The position numbers and the translations under genes were made by a program. A stretch of 64,000 nt of DNA from Pseudomonas sp. JUb42 (GTDB lineage Bacteria > Pseudomonadota > Gammaproteobacteria > Pseudomonadales > Pseudomonadaceae). The DNA is taken from NCBI RefSeq assembly GCF_024807945.1, contig NZ_JANUFD010000018.1, forward strand, positions 1 to 64,000. The letters run 5' to 3'. Each line of letters begins with the position of its first letter. The stretch's first letter is position 1. This document shows, one piece after another, positions 1 to 8,978 of this stretch. The notes beneath the pieces are model-generated. The model was not told where the DNA came from and made no database searches. It worked only from the letters and a program-made list of their open reading frames with translations.

Positions 1-29
1 ACGTGTGACATGACGATGCTCCGAATAGT

Positions 30-65
30 GACTCCTGTGAAAGTCTAGAGCCGTTCACAGGAGTC
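30..65. repeat. Perfect 12-bp inverted repeat at the window edge
   Basis: The arms GACTCCTGTGAA (30-41) and TTCACAGGAGTC (54-65) are perfect reverse complements around a 12-base loop. No T-run follows on either strand, so it is not a classical intrinsic terminator. It does not match the REP families found elsewhere in the window. It may be the 3' hairpin of a gene left of the window. I see no gene in 1-201. Confidence 0.5.
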
Positions 66-201
66 GAGCCGGGGGAACCATTTCATTAGATTTGCCCTCT
101 GCCTCGGTTAGTGTTTACTGCGTGACAGCGCGGCGTCGCAGACGGCGCGGGATCTCCCACAGACTCACCTCCCACTCTGAGGATTACTGTGGCACCGAAT
201 C

Positions 202-1101
202 TCAATGCGAATCCCCATCCCACCACCAGCCCCAGAAGCCCGGTAACTCCACGGGCTGGGCACTGCTCTGCACCGTTCGCACCATGGCCGCGCGCAGCAG
301 CGCGTCGCTGTCGTCGTAGAACGGCTTGTCGGCGGTCTTCACCCCTGTCTCTCGCGCACTGTCCATGAGGATCTGCAGATACTCCTGCATATGCCGGGCG
401 CTGTAGCGATTGAGATCGTGAAAGGTCACCACCACCGGAATCACCCCGTCGACCACCGGCATCTCCCCCGCCGCAATTCGTTCGCGCACTTCAGCCAGGT
501 GTTTGAGCAGATTGGCCCGTCGTTGCGGGCTGGCGTTGAAGCCCCAGATCTTGCCGTCATTGGCGCTCAGGTCGGTCAGCAGTACGTGCATGCCATGGCG
601 TTGATAAGCCGCGAACGTCGCCTTGTCGTAGTTCCAGAACGGCGGACGCAACAGCACCGGCGGCGCCCCGGTAATGGCCGCAATATCGCCGCTGCCGTCG
701 ATCAGTGACTGCTCCAGCACTTGCGGGCTCAGCGAGCGGTGATTGGTGTGCCAGGGCGTGGCAGTATGGAAGCCGAGGATATGGCCTTCGGCATGTTCGC
801 GCCGCATGACGCTGCGGCCGATATCACTGTTGCCGGCTCTCGGCGCACGGGTCTGCACAAAGAATACGGCCTTGATTCCCGGCAGTATCGGGTTATGGGC
901 CAGGTCATCGAGTACCGACAGCGACGGGTTCCAGAAACTCGAAGCACTGGGGCCATCGTCAAAGGTCAGCAAGAAACGAATTGGCGGCTGCGCCTGCAGG
1001 CGTTGCGCAGTCTGTGGCGTCAGGGCCAATGGCGGCCCGATGCAACCGCTCAGGCTCGCGGCAAAGGCGAGCCCGGATAGAAAAGTCAGAATGGATTTCA
1101 A
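202..1101 (-). CDS. Polysaccharide deacetylase family lipoprotein
   Basis: Probable NodB/carbohydrate esterase 4-type deacetylase that removes N- or O-acetyl groups from a polysaccharide, anchored to a membrane as a lipoprotein. From a TTG start at 1101 the protein has a compact lipoprotein signal ending in LSGC (Cys about residue 20). An ATG at 1161 is also open but would put about 20 extra residues before the signal. Motif 1 is TFDDGPS (about residues 46-52). A metal-binding histidine region (FHTATPWHTNH) and a later RPPFWNYD motif follow. The length (299 aa) fits a single catalytic domain. It stands alone, divergent from the kinase at 1380. The fold is clear; the polymer it acts on is not. 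Confidence 0.85.
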   Translation of the reverse strand: MKSILTFLSGLAFAASLSGCIGPPLALTPQTAQRLQAQPPIRFLLTFDDGPSASSFWNPSLSVLDDLAHNPILPGIKAVFFVQTRAPRAGNSDIGRSVMRREHAEGHILGFHTATPWHTNHRSLSPQVLEQSLIDGSGDIAAITGAPPVLLRPPFWNYDKATFAAYQRHGMHVLLTDLSANDGKIWGFNASPQRRANLLKHLAEVRERIAAGEMPVVDGVIPVVVTFHDLNRYSARHMQEYLQILMDSARETGVKTADKPFYDDSDALLRAAMVRTVQSSAQPVELPGFWGWWWDGDSH

Positions 1102-1379
1102 GGGTCTGGATAAGTCTGGAAGGGCAAAACAGGACCAAGATGAATTCAAGCCGCCGGGCAACTGGCAGGCATTGAGTCAGCATCTCATCAATGGAGTGGC
1201 ACTTGCTCCTTGCCCCTGCCGTTCAGCCGGGGACCACTGCGGCAGGGAATGTAACAGAAAGTTTCAGTCACAGGGCATACCCACCGGCCATCCACGCGTT
1301 TGCTGTATGGCGCCTGTCTATTAGCCAAACCCGGCAATTAGCGATAGCCTCTGCTGCACTTCAACAGAACCGTGCTGCC

Positions 1380-2573
1380 ATGAGCCCCACAGACTTTTCA
1401 CCCGATATCGAAGCGGTCCACCGCATCGAGGCTGTACCGGTCATTCTGAGCATGGTCAAGCACCTGACCGGCATGCGTTTCGCGGCGGTGGCCAGGGTTA
1501 CCGAAAAAAACTGGGTGGCCTGCGCCGTCGATGACTCCATCGATTTCGGCCTCAAGCCTGGCGGCGAGCTGGTACTGGAATCAACCATCTGTCACGAAAT
1601 CCGCCAACACCGCCAGCCGGTGATTTTCGGCCATGCCAGCCGGCACCCGCTGTTTTCGGCCCATCACACCCCCAAGACCTATGGTCTGGAGAGCTATATC
1701 TCCATTCCCATAGTCACCGCCAATGGCGCGTTTTTCGGTACCCTGTGTGCGATCGATTCGGTCCCGGCCAACCTCGATGATCCGGCCATTGCCAAGACGC
1801 TGACGCTGTTTGCCCAGTTGATCGCCATGAGCCTGGACACCCAGAACAACCTGGAGTTGACCCAGGCCGCACTGGTCAGCGCCAATGAACATGGGCGCCT
1901 GCGCGAGCAGTTTGTCGCGGTGCTGGGCCATGATCTGCGTACGCCGCTGAGCGCTATCCGCATGAGTGCGGACCTGCTGGAAAGCAAGACCAGCGACAAG
2001 CGTTCACTTAGCCTGATCTCGGCTATCCGCAGCAGCTCGACGCGCATGGGCCTGCTGATTGAAAACGTCCTGGACTTTGCCCGTGGCCGCCTGGGCGGTG
2101 GTATTCCCAGCAAGCGCCAACTGGTCGATGACCTGGAACAGACCCTGCGCCAGACCCTCGACGAAGTTCAGGCATCCCATCCCCAAGCGTCATTCAGCCA
2201 TTCGCTGACGCTGCCTTCGGGTATCCATTGCGATCCGCTGCGCATGGGCCAACTGCTGTCCAATCTGCTGGGCAACGCCGTCACCCATGGCTCGGTGTCG
2301 ACGCCAATCGTGGTGCAGGCCTATGCCGAGGCCAACGAGATCGTCATTTCGGTGACCAACCAGGGGCCGCCGATCCCCGCCGAACTCATGCCGCTGCTGT
2401 TCGAGCCCTTCACCCGCTCGGAAGCCGGGTATCGCGGTGAAGGCCTGGGATTGGGCTTGTACATTGCCGCGCAGATTGCCAACGCCCACCACGGCAGCTT
2501 GAGCGTGACCTCCACACTGGAGTCCGGCACCTGTTTTGTTGCAAGATTTCCGGCTCAATTCAAATGGTTGTGA
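1380..2573 (+). CDS. GAF-domain sensor histidine kinase
   Basis: Soluble two-component sensor kinase (397 aa). An N-terminal GAF domain (about residues 10-155) is followed by a HisKA domain with H-box GHDLRTPLSAIR and a HATPase domain with N-box LLSNLLGNAVTHG and G2 box GEGLGLGLYIA. The G1 position reads VTNQGPPIP, with Asn where the textbook motif has Asp; some kinases with phytochrome-like relatives share this. No transmembrane segment is seen, so the signal is probably cytoplasmic. Start: the ATG at 1380 just precedes the GAF domain; an upstream in-frame start at 1191 would add 63 unlikely residues. No response regulator is adjacent, so it is an orphan kinase. Confidence 0.88.
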   Translation: MSPTDFSPDIEAVHRIEAVPVILSMVKHLTGMRFAAVARVTEKNWVACAVDDSIDFGLKPGGELVLESTICHEIRQHRQPVIFGHASRHPLFSAHHTPKTYGLESYISIPIVTANGAFFGTLCAIDSVPANLDDPAIAKTLTLFAQLIAMSLDTQNNLELTQAALVSANEHGRLREQFVAVLGHDLRTPLSAIRMSADLLESKTSDKRSLSLISAIRSSSTRMGLLIENVLDFARGRLGGGIPSKRQLVDDLEQTLRQTLDEVQASHPQASFSHSLTLPSGIHCDPLRMGQLLSNLLGNAVTHGSVSTPIVVQAYAEANEIVISVTNQGPPIPAELMPLLFEPFTRSEAGYRGEGLGLGLYIAAQIANAHHGSLSVTSTLESGTCFVARFPAQFKWL

Positions 2574-2702
2574 ACCCTTTACGTTAAACAGAGCGACAGG
2601 GCCATCGACCCGGCCCGTGGTGTCGCACAATGCAACGAGAATCGCTATGAACCGCCATTTCAACAACCATGACGCCCTCCTCCTGCTGACGGGAGTACGC
2701 GC

Positions 2703-4406
2703 ATGATCGAAGTCACCGAAGTCTCCATCGCCCAATTGCGCGCGGCGCTGGAATCCGGCCAGACCACGGCGGTGGAGCTGGTCCAGGCCTATCAGGCGCG
2801 GATCGCCGCCTACGATGGCGCCGACACGGCCACTGCGTTGAATGCCCTCGTCGTCGCCAATCCCGAAGCGCTCAACGAAGCCCGCGCCTCCGATGCCCGC
2901 CGGGCCAGGGGCGAAACGCTGGGGCCACTCGACGGTATACCCTACACGGCCAAAGACAGTTATCTGGTCAAGGGCCTGACCGCTGCTTCGGGCAGCCCGG
3001 CGTTTGCCAACCTCGTCGCCCATCGCGATGCCTTCACCATCGAACGCCTGCGCGGCGCCGGGGCGATCTGCCTGGGCAAGACCAATATGCCGCCCATGGC
3101 CAACGGCGGCATGCAACGCGGCGTCTACGGCCGGGCCGAAAGCCCGTATAACGCCGCCTACCTCACGGCGCCCTTCGCCTCCGGCTCGTCCAATGGCGCG
3201 GGTACGGCGACGGCTGCCAGCTTCGCTGCCTTCGGTCTGGCCGAGGAGACCTGGTCGAGCGGTCGCGGCCCGGCGTCGAACAACGGTTTGTGCGCCTACA
3301 CGCCTTCGCGCGGTGTGATCTCGGTGCGCGGCAACTGGCCGCTGACCCCGACCATGGACGTGGTCGTGCCCTTCGCCCGGACCATGGCCGACCTGCTGGA
3401 AGTACTGGATGTCGTCGTCGCCGAAGACCCGGACACCCGTGGCGACCTGTGGCGCATGCAGCCCTGGGTGCCGATTCCCAGCGTCGCTTCGGTACGCCCG
3501 GAGTCCTACGCCTCACTTGCGGTGAGCGCCGAATCATTGGCCGGTAAACGCCTGGGCGTGCCACGCATGTATATCAATGCCGACCCCGATGCAGGCACCT
3601 CCGACAGCCCTGGCATCGGCGGGCCGACGGGCCAGCGCATCAATACTCGCCCATCGGTGATTGACCTGTGGAAAGCCGCACGCCAGGCCCTGGAAGCCGC
3701 GGGTGCCGAAGTGATCGAGGTGGATTTCCCCTTGGTCTCCAACTGCGAAGGCGATCGCCCCGGCGCACCGACCGTATTCAATCGCGGCCTGGTGTCCAAG
3801 GAGTTCCTGCATCATGAGCTATGGGACCTGACCGCTTGGGCCTTCGATGACTTCCTCCAGGCCAATGGCGACCCGGCCCTTAACCGCCTGGTCGACGTCG
3901 ATGGCGCACTGATTTTCCCCCACGACCCCGGCACACTGCCTAACCGTGAAGGTGATCTGGCGGCGGGCATGGACGAATACGTACGCATGGCCGAACGCGG
4001 CATTACGCCTTGGGATCAGATCAGCACAGTGCCCGACGGCCTGCGCGGTCTGGAGCAGACCCGGCGTATCGATCTGGAAGAGTGGATGGACAGGCTGGGG
4101 CTCGATGCGGTGCTGTTCCCGACCGTCGCCGATGTTGGCCCGGCCAATAGCGATGTTGATCCGCAGTCAGCGGATATCGCCTGGAGCAACGGCGTCTGGG
4201 TGGCCAACGGCAACCTCGCCATCCGCCACCTGGGCGTCCCCACCGTCACCGTGCCCATGGGCGTGATGGCCGATATCGGCATGCCGGTAGGCCTGACCTT
4301 TGCCGGGCGCGCCTATGACGACTCGACCCTGCTACGCCTGGCCTCGGCCTTTGAAGCGAGCGGATCGAAACGGCAGATTCCGCCGCGGACGCCACCGTTG
4401 GCATAA
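2703..4406 (+). CDS. Amidase-signature family hydrolase with divergent signature
   Basis: A 567-aa protein of the amidase signature family, which hydrolyses C-N amide bonds with a Lys-cisSer-Ser triad. The catalytic Lys is in PYTAKDSYLVKG (about residue 82). The glycine/serine loop reads FASGSSNGAG, and the nucleophile region reads EETWSSGRGPASNNG instead of the usual DTGGSIR. The C-terminal part keeps the family layout (LFPTVADVG, then HLGVPTVTVPMG). Its ATG follows a GGGAG-type Shine-Dalgarno (gctgacgggagtacgcgc). It is monocistronic, with a REP after the stop. The substrate is unknown. I am sure of the superfamily but not the subfamily. Confidence 0.85.
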   Translation: MIEVTEVSIAQLRAALESGQTTAVELVQAYQARIAAYDGADTATALNALVVANPEALNEARASDARRARGETLGPLDGIPYTAKDSYLVKGLTAASGSPAFANLVAHRDAFTIERLRGAGAICLGKTNMPPMANGGMQRGVYGRAESPYNAAYLTAPFASGSSNGAGTATAASFAAFGLAEETWSSGRGPASNNGLCAYTPSRGVISVRGNWPLTPTMDVVVPFARTMADLLEVLDVVVAEDPDTRGDLWRMQPWVPIPSVASVRPESYASLAVSAESLAGKRLGVPRMYINADPDAGTSDSPGIGGPTGQRINTRPSVIDLWKAARQALEAAGAEVIEVDFPLVSNCEGDRPGAPTVFNRGLVSKEFLHHELWDLTAWAFDDFLQANGDPALNRLVDVDGALIFPHDPGTLPNREGDLAAGMDEYVRMAERGITPWDQISTVPDGLRGLEQTRRIDLEEWMDRLGLDAVLFPTVADVGPANSDVDPQSADIAWSNGVWVANGNLAIRHLGVPTVTVPMGVMADIGMPVGLTFAGRAYDDSTLLRLASAFEASGSKRQIPPRTPPLA

Positions 4407-4430
4407 CCGCTGTTATTGGAATTGGCTTTT

Positions 4431-4520
4431 GTGGGACCGGCTTTAGCCGGGAAGAGGTCAGTGAAGTCGATATTTCTCTATCGTATGCACGGCCCCCTTC
4501 CCGGCTAAAGCCGGTCCCAC
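4431..4520. repeat. REP pair, GGACCGGCTTTAGCC type
   Basis: Two inverted REP units (GTGGGACCGGCTTTAGCCGG and its complement) flank about 50 bases of unconserved spacer between the amidase and the converging aldo/keto reductase. This is a typical BIME, and it may also act as a bidirectional terminator. Confidence 0.85.
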
Positions 4521-4543
4521 CTATTCAAAACCTCACGGGTTAT

Positions 4544-5407
4544 TTAAGCCAACGCATCCAGCTCAGCCAGCAACTCGGGTGCAATCACCAGCTCGCTGGC
4601 ACTGAGGTTTTCCTGCAAATGTGCCACCGAGGAAGTCCCCGGGATCAACAGCATATTCGGTGCCCGTTGTAGCAGCCACGCCAATGCCACACGCAGCGTT
4701 GAGGCTCCCAACTGCGCCGCGACTTTGGACAGCACGTCCGATTGCAGCGGCGTAAAGCCACCCAGCGGGAAGAACGGTACATAGGCAATGCCCTGGCGTC
4801 CCAGATCGGCGATCAGCGCTTCGTCTGCCCGGTGAGACAGGTTGTAGTGGTTCTGCACGCAAACGACTTCGGCAATGCCCTGGGCTTCCTTGACCTGGGC
4901 TGCAGTGACGTTACTCACCCCCAGATGACGGATCAGGCCTTGGCGCTGCAACTCGGCCAAGTGACTGAACGGCGCTTCGATGGACTCCTCGCCCGGCGAA
5001 TGCATATTGCCCCACGCCCGAAAATTCACCACTTCCAGCACATCCAGACCGAGATTGCGCAGGTTGTCATGCACGGCCTGGGTCAGCTCGGCCGGGCTTG
5101 ACGCAGGACTCCACGAAGCATCTGCGCCGCGCTTGGCACCGATCTTGGTCACGATCACCAAGTCATCCTGATACGGGTGCAGGGCTTCGCGGATCAACTG
5201 GTTGGTGACATGAGGGCCGTAGAAGTCGGAAGTGTCGATATGGTTGACCCCATTGGCCACCGCTTCACGCAGTACGGCAAGCGCGGCCTGGGCATCTTTC
5301 GGCGGCCCGAAGACACCGGGACCTGCCAGTTGCATGGCGCCGTACCCCATGCGATTGACGGTGCGACCGCCCAGTTGAAACGTACCTGCCTGGCTGGCGT
5401 TGCTCAT
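4544..5407 (-). CDS. Aldo/keto reductase (oxidoreductase)
   Basis: NADPH-dependent aldo/keto reductase-like TIM barrel (287 aa). The start motif GYGAMQLAG, the Asp/Tyr region HIDTSDFYGPH and the Lys of VIVTKIGAKRG are visible. The C-terminal cofactor region reads LLIPGTSSVAHLQENL. The strand that normally carries the catalytic His (L-x-H) reads VVNFRAWGN, as in a subgroup of AKRs, so the proton relay may differ. The ATG at 5407 begins the family N-terminus (MSNASQAGTF); longer in-frame starts reach 5506 and overlap the LysR gene. It is divergent from the LysR regulator at 5506, its likely regulator. Confidence 0.88.
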   Translation of the reverse strand: MSNASQAGTFQLGGRTVNRMGYGAMQLAGPGVFGPPKDAQAALAVLREAVANGVNHIDTSDFYGPHVTNQLIREALHPYQDDLVIVTKIGAKRGADASWSPASSPAELTQAVHDNLRNLGLDVLEVVNFRAWGNMHSPGEESIEAPFSHLAELQRQGLIRHLGVSNVTAAQVKEAQGIAEVVCVQNHYNLSHRADEALIADLGRQGIAYVPFFPLGGFTPLQSDVLSKVAAQLGASTLRVALAWLLQRAPNMLLIPGTSSVAHLQENLSASELVIAPELLAELDALA

Positions 5408-5505
5408 TTGCTGTACCCCAATCATGTGTGTAGGCCCACTATAGGCCTTGACCATTGTCTTGATAATCGAGTGCAATCGGCACAGGTCGTACGGGAAATC
5501 GAACA

Positions 5506-6426
5506 ATGGCGACAGATATTCAGGATTTGCTGGCCTTCGTGGCCGTGGTCAATGCCGGTGGTTTTCGCGAAGGCGCGCGCCTGAGCGGCAAATCGGCGTC
5601 CAGCCTCAGTGATGCGGTGCGGCGCATGGAGGCCCGACTCGGCGTGCGCCTGCTCAACCGTACTACCCGTAGCGTCGTGCCGACCGAAGCCGGGGCGCGG
5701 TTGATGGAGCGGATCGTCCCGGCCTTGGGCGAAGTCGAAGCAGCGCTGGACGTGGTCAATGACTTCCGCGACCGCCCCTCGGGCACCCTCCGGCTCAATG
5801 TGCCGGTCAGCGCCGCGCGGCTGGTACTGCCGTCGATCATTACGCCCTTTCTCAATATCTACCCGGATATCCGCCTGGAAGTCATTACCGAAGAGAGCTT
5901 CGTCGATATGCTCGCCGCCGGTTGCGATGCCGGGATCCGCTACGACGACCGCCTTGAGCAGGACATGATCGCCGTGCCCATCGGGCCGCGCGTGCAGCGC
6001 TTCACCACCGCCGCCTCCCCGGCCTACCTCAACGCCCACGGTCGCCCGCAACACCCCCGCGACCTGCTTCAACACGCCTGCCTGCGCGGCAAGTTTCCCA
6101 GTGGCGCCATACCGCTGTGGGAATACGAGCGTGATGGCGAGAGCATTCAGGTCGACCCCAGCGGCCCCCTGATCGTGCGCATCGGCGGCGCCATGGACCT
6201 GGCGGTACAAGCGGCACTGGACGGCCTGGGGATTGTCTTTCTGTTCGAAGACTGGTTGCAGCCCTACCTCGATAGCGGCGCCCTGGAAGCGGTGCTGCAA
6301 CCCTGGCAACTGAGTTTCAGCGGGCCGTTTCTCTACTATCCGGGCCGCCGTTACCTGCCTTCGCCGTTGCGGGCGTTTATTGATTTCATCAAGGCTAATG
6401 AGAGCGAAATACCGCCGCGCCTCTGA
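5506..6426 (+). CDS. LysR family transcriptional regulator
   Basis: A 306-aa LTTR. The N-terminal winged HTH (about residues 3-62, ending VRLLNRTTRSVVPTEAG) is followed by a periplasmic-binding-like effector domain. It belongs to the large group with the LLNRTTR motif that usually controls a neighbouring oxidoreductase or efflux gene. It is transcribed away from the aldo/keto reductase, with under 100 bp between the two ATGs. A shared divergent promoter and control of that reductase are inferred from position only. Confidence 0.9.
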   Translation: MATDIQDLLAFVAVVNAGGFREGARLSGKSASSLSDAVRRMEARLGVRLLNRTTRSVVPTEAGARLMERIVPALGEVEAALDVVNDFRDRPSGTLRLNVPVSAARLVLPSIITPFLNIYPDIRLEVITEESFVDMLAAGCDAGIRYDDRLEQDMIAVPIGPRVQRFTTAASPAYLNAHGRPQHPRDLLQHACLRGKFPSGAIPLWEYERDGESIQVDPSGPLIVRIGGAMDLAVQAALDGLGIVFLFEDWLQPYLDSGALEAVLQPWQLSFSGPFLYYPGRRYLPSPLRAFIDFIKANESEIPPRL

Positions 6427-6457
6427 ACACAACACAATCAACCTGAAACACCTGTCT

Positions 6458-6510
6458 GTAGGACCGGCTTTAGCCGGGAGGACGTGCTCGCGGCTAAAGC
6501 CGCTCCTACG
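6458..6510. repeat. REP pair, GGACCGGCTTTAGCC type
   Basis: A compact inverted pair (TAGGACCGGCTTTAGCCGGG, then CGGCTAAAGCCGCTCCTA) between two converging LysR genes. Confidence 0.8.
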
Positions 6511-6518
6511 GACTGCCG

Positions 6519-7445
6519 TTAAGCATGCGCCCCCTCGACAACCGGTCCGTGCACCGCCATCAACCCGGCGACCCACTCGATAAACACCCGCAGCTTGAGG
6601 CTGATATGCCGATTCGGTGGAAACGCCACATACAGCGGCATCGATTCAAGTTGCCAGTCCTCGAACAACACCACCAATTCACCCCGCGCCAGATGCTCCC
6701 GGGCCATGTAATCCGGCAGCCAGAGTACGCCCATCCCGGCCAGGCCCGCTGCCAGGTAGGCGTTGCCATCGTCCACCGCCAGCACGTGTCGCCCGTGGAT
6801 ATTCAGGCTTTCGCCGTTGCGCTGCATGGCATAGGGCAGCGCCTTGCCCGTGCGGGCCCAGAGGTAGCCGACGATGCGATGGTGAGAATCTTCCAGTTCG
6901 CGAGGATGCTGAGGCGTGCCGGCCCGTTGCAGATAGCTCGGCGCCGCATACACGCCCAGTTGCAGGTCGCCGATGCGCCGGGCCATGAGTGACTGGTCGG
7001 TGATTTCCCCGCCGCGCACCACGCAATCGACGTTCTCGCCGATCAGATCGACCTTGCGGTCGCTGACGCCCATATCCAGTTGGATATCCGGGTAACGGGC
7101 GTGAAATTCCGGCAGCGCCGGCATCAGGATCATCCGCGCCAGGGGGCTGGGCACATCAACCCGCAAACGGCCCCGAGGCAGCGCGGCGGCAGCGGACAGG
7201 CTGGTCTCGGCGTCGTCCAGATCGGCCATCAGCCGCACCACCCGCTCGTAGTAAACGGCACCATCGGCGGTGACATTGACCTTGCGCGTGGTGCGATTGA
7301 GCAGGCGCACCCGCAGGCGCGCTTCCAGTTGCTGCACCAGTTGCGTGACCGTGGTCTTGCTCATGTGCAGGGTGTCGGCGGCCTTGGTGAAACTGCCGGT
7401 CTCGACGACCCTGGCGAACGCCTGCATTGCATCAAAACGATCCAT
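6519..7445 (-). CDS. LysR family transcriptional regulator
   Basis: A 308-aa LTTR. The HTH begins MDRFDAMQAFARVVETGSF and ends VRLLNRTTRKVNVTADG, followed by a substrate-binding domain. The ATG at 7445 has a GAGG Shine-Dalgarno about 8 bases upstream; an open frame up to 7514 has no better site. It is divergent from the RidA gene at 7577 across 131 bp, and is therefore its probable regulator. The inducer is unknown. Confidence 0.9.
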   Translation of the reverse strand: MDRFDAMQAFARVVETGSFTKAADTLHMSKTTVTQLVQQLEARLRVRLLNRTTRKVNVTADGAVYYERVVRLMADLDDAETSLSAAAALPRGRLRVDVPSPLARMILMPALPEFHARYPDIQLDMGVSDRKVDLIGENVDCVVRGGEITDQSLMARRIGDLQLGVYAAPSYLQRAGTPQHPRELEDSHHRIVGYLWARTGKALPYAMQRNGESLNIHGRHVLAVDDGNAYLAAGLAGMGVLWLPDYMAREHLARGELVVLFEDWQLESMPLYVAFPPNRHISLKLRVFIEWVAGLMAVHGPVVEGAHA

Positions 7446-7576
7446 TCCGGCCTCGATTGTTTGGGATTTACAAACAGTGATGGCTACAGTTGCTCGTTTA
7501 TCCCGTCCAGGCAAGCCCCTACAGTCGCTCCATCGTTAATTGCGGACCGCAACCGGCCCGCCAATGGAGGCAGCAC

Positions 7577-7981
7577 ATGACTCATCGCGACGTGGTTTTT
7601 CCACCGGGGCGCCAGGCCCTGTACGAGCGCAATCGCTATTCACCGGCGATCCGCAGCAATGGCTTTCTGTTCGTATCCGGGCAAGTGGGCAGCCGCGAGG
7701 ACGGCTCACCGGAGCCGGACCTTACCCGGCAGGTACGCCTGGCATTCAGCAACCTCAACGCCATCCTCGCCGAGGCGGGCGGCAGCTTTGATGACGTGAT
7801 CGATGTCACGGTCTTTATCGTCGACCCGCAGACCCGCTTCGAGCAGATCTGGAGCGTGGTACAGGAGTTCTGGGGCGAGGCGCCACACCCCACCGTGACG
7901 GCGGTGGGCGTGACCTGGCTGTACGGCTTTGACTTCGAAATCAAGGTCATTGCCAAGTTGCCGGAAGCCGATAAAGACTGA
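7577..7981 (+). CDS. RidA family protein (enamine/imine deaminase-like)
   Basis: A 134-aa YjgF/YER057c/UK114 protein. RidA members hydrolyse reactive enamines/imines released by PLP enzymes, usually as trimers in the cytosol. The core pattern GFLFVSGQVG, then NLNAILAEAGGSFDDVIDVTVFI, then a C-terminal beta strand is present. I do not see the Arg of the canonical archetype signature with certainty, so it may be one of the Rid1-7 subgroups without deaminase activity. The ATG at 7577 has GGAGG 8 bases upstream. It converges on the LysR gene that follows. Confidence 0.85.
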   Translation: MTHRDVVFPPGRQALYERNRYSPAIRSNGFLFVSGQVGSREDGSPEPDLTRQVRLAFSNLNAILAEAGGSFDDVIDVTVFIVDPQTRFEQIWSVVQEFWGEAPHPTVTAVGVTWLYGFDFEIKVIAKLPEADKD

Positions 7982-7984
7982 TCA

Positions 7985-8878
7985 TCAGGAGCCGCTGAGA
8001 AACCGGCTCAAGGACTGCGCCAGAGCATCGAACACCAGGGCGATACGGCGCACACGGCGCACGTCCTGATGCATCGCGATCCACACATCCACGGCAAAAT
8101 CGACCTGATCCGGCAATACCCGGACCAGGTTATGAAGCTGCGCAAACTGCCTGGAACACACGCCAATCCCCAGCCCGGCCCGCAGCGCAGCGAACTGGGC
8201 CAGATGGTCGTCGGTGCGGATCAGCGTCTGCTGCGCCGCACAGGCGAACCCTTGCTGGCCAAGAAATTCGATCTCCTTGAGATTGCGGTCCGGGCCGATC
8301 AGCGGATAGCGGCGCAGGTCCTCGACATCCCCTGGCACGCCATACTGCTCAAGCAAATCTGCGGTGGCGTACAGGCCCACCTGCAAATCGCCAAGATGAC
8401 GTGTCACCACTGCGGCTTCGGTAGGCCGACGAATGCGTATTGCCACATCAGCCTCCTGCAATGCGAGGGCCTCAACACGATTTGAAACGCTGAGTTCAAT
8501 AGCCAGTTGTGAATGTTGGCGGCGAATATCGCGCAACATCGACGGCAACACTTCGATGCCGATCAAGCGACCGCAGGTGATACGCACGGTGCCGCCCGGC
8601 ACACTGGCCTCAGCCGACGCCGCGCGGGTAAAGGCCTCGGCGGCCAGGGCCATGGACTCGACATGGCTGATCAACTCCCGGGCCATATCGGTGGGCAGCA
8701 AACCGGCGGGCGAACGAATGAACAGGCTGACCCCGACACTCTGCTCCAGCGTCTCGATACGGCGGCGGGCAGTCGCCTGGGCAATACCGAGCAGGCGCGC
8801 CGCCCCGGAAAGGCTGCCGGTGCGCAGCACGGCGAGAAACGCCCGCTGGGTTTCCCATTGCAATTGAGGGGGGGTCAT
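7985..8878 (-). CDS. LysR family transcriptional regulator
   Basis: A 297-aa LTTR with HTH around WETQRAFLAVLRTGSLSGAA and RRRIETLEQSVGVSLFIRS. It lacks the LLNRTTR signature, so it belongs to a different LTTR branch from its neighbours. It is divergent from the tandem GFA genes at 8979 and 9443 (100 bp gap), which are its likely targets. Its 3' end lies 3 bp from the converging RidA stop. Confidence 0.88.
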   Translation of the reverse strand: MTPPQLQWETQRAFLAVLRTGSLSGAARLLGIAQATARRRIETLEQSVGVSLFIRSPAGLLPTDMARELISHVESMALAAEAFTRAASAEASVPGGTVRITCGRLIGIEVLPSMLRDIRRQHSQLAIELSVSNRVEALALQEADVAIRIRRPTEAAVVTRHLGDLQVGLYATADLLEQYGVPGDVEDLRRYPLIGPDRNLKEIEFLGQQGFACAAQQTLIRTDDHLAQFAALRAGLGIGVCSRQFAQLHNLVRVLPDQVDFAVDVWIAMHQDVRRVRRIALVFDALAQSLSRFLSGS

Positions 8879-8978
8879 ACATTTCCTATGAGCCGGTAAG
8901 CTGTTTCAGGCAATTTTAATCCAACCGAAACTGTCCCATGCTTTGCCGCACTTGCACAGCCACCGAGGAATACTCGCC

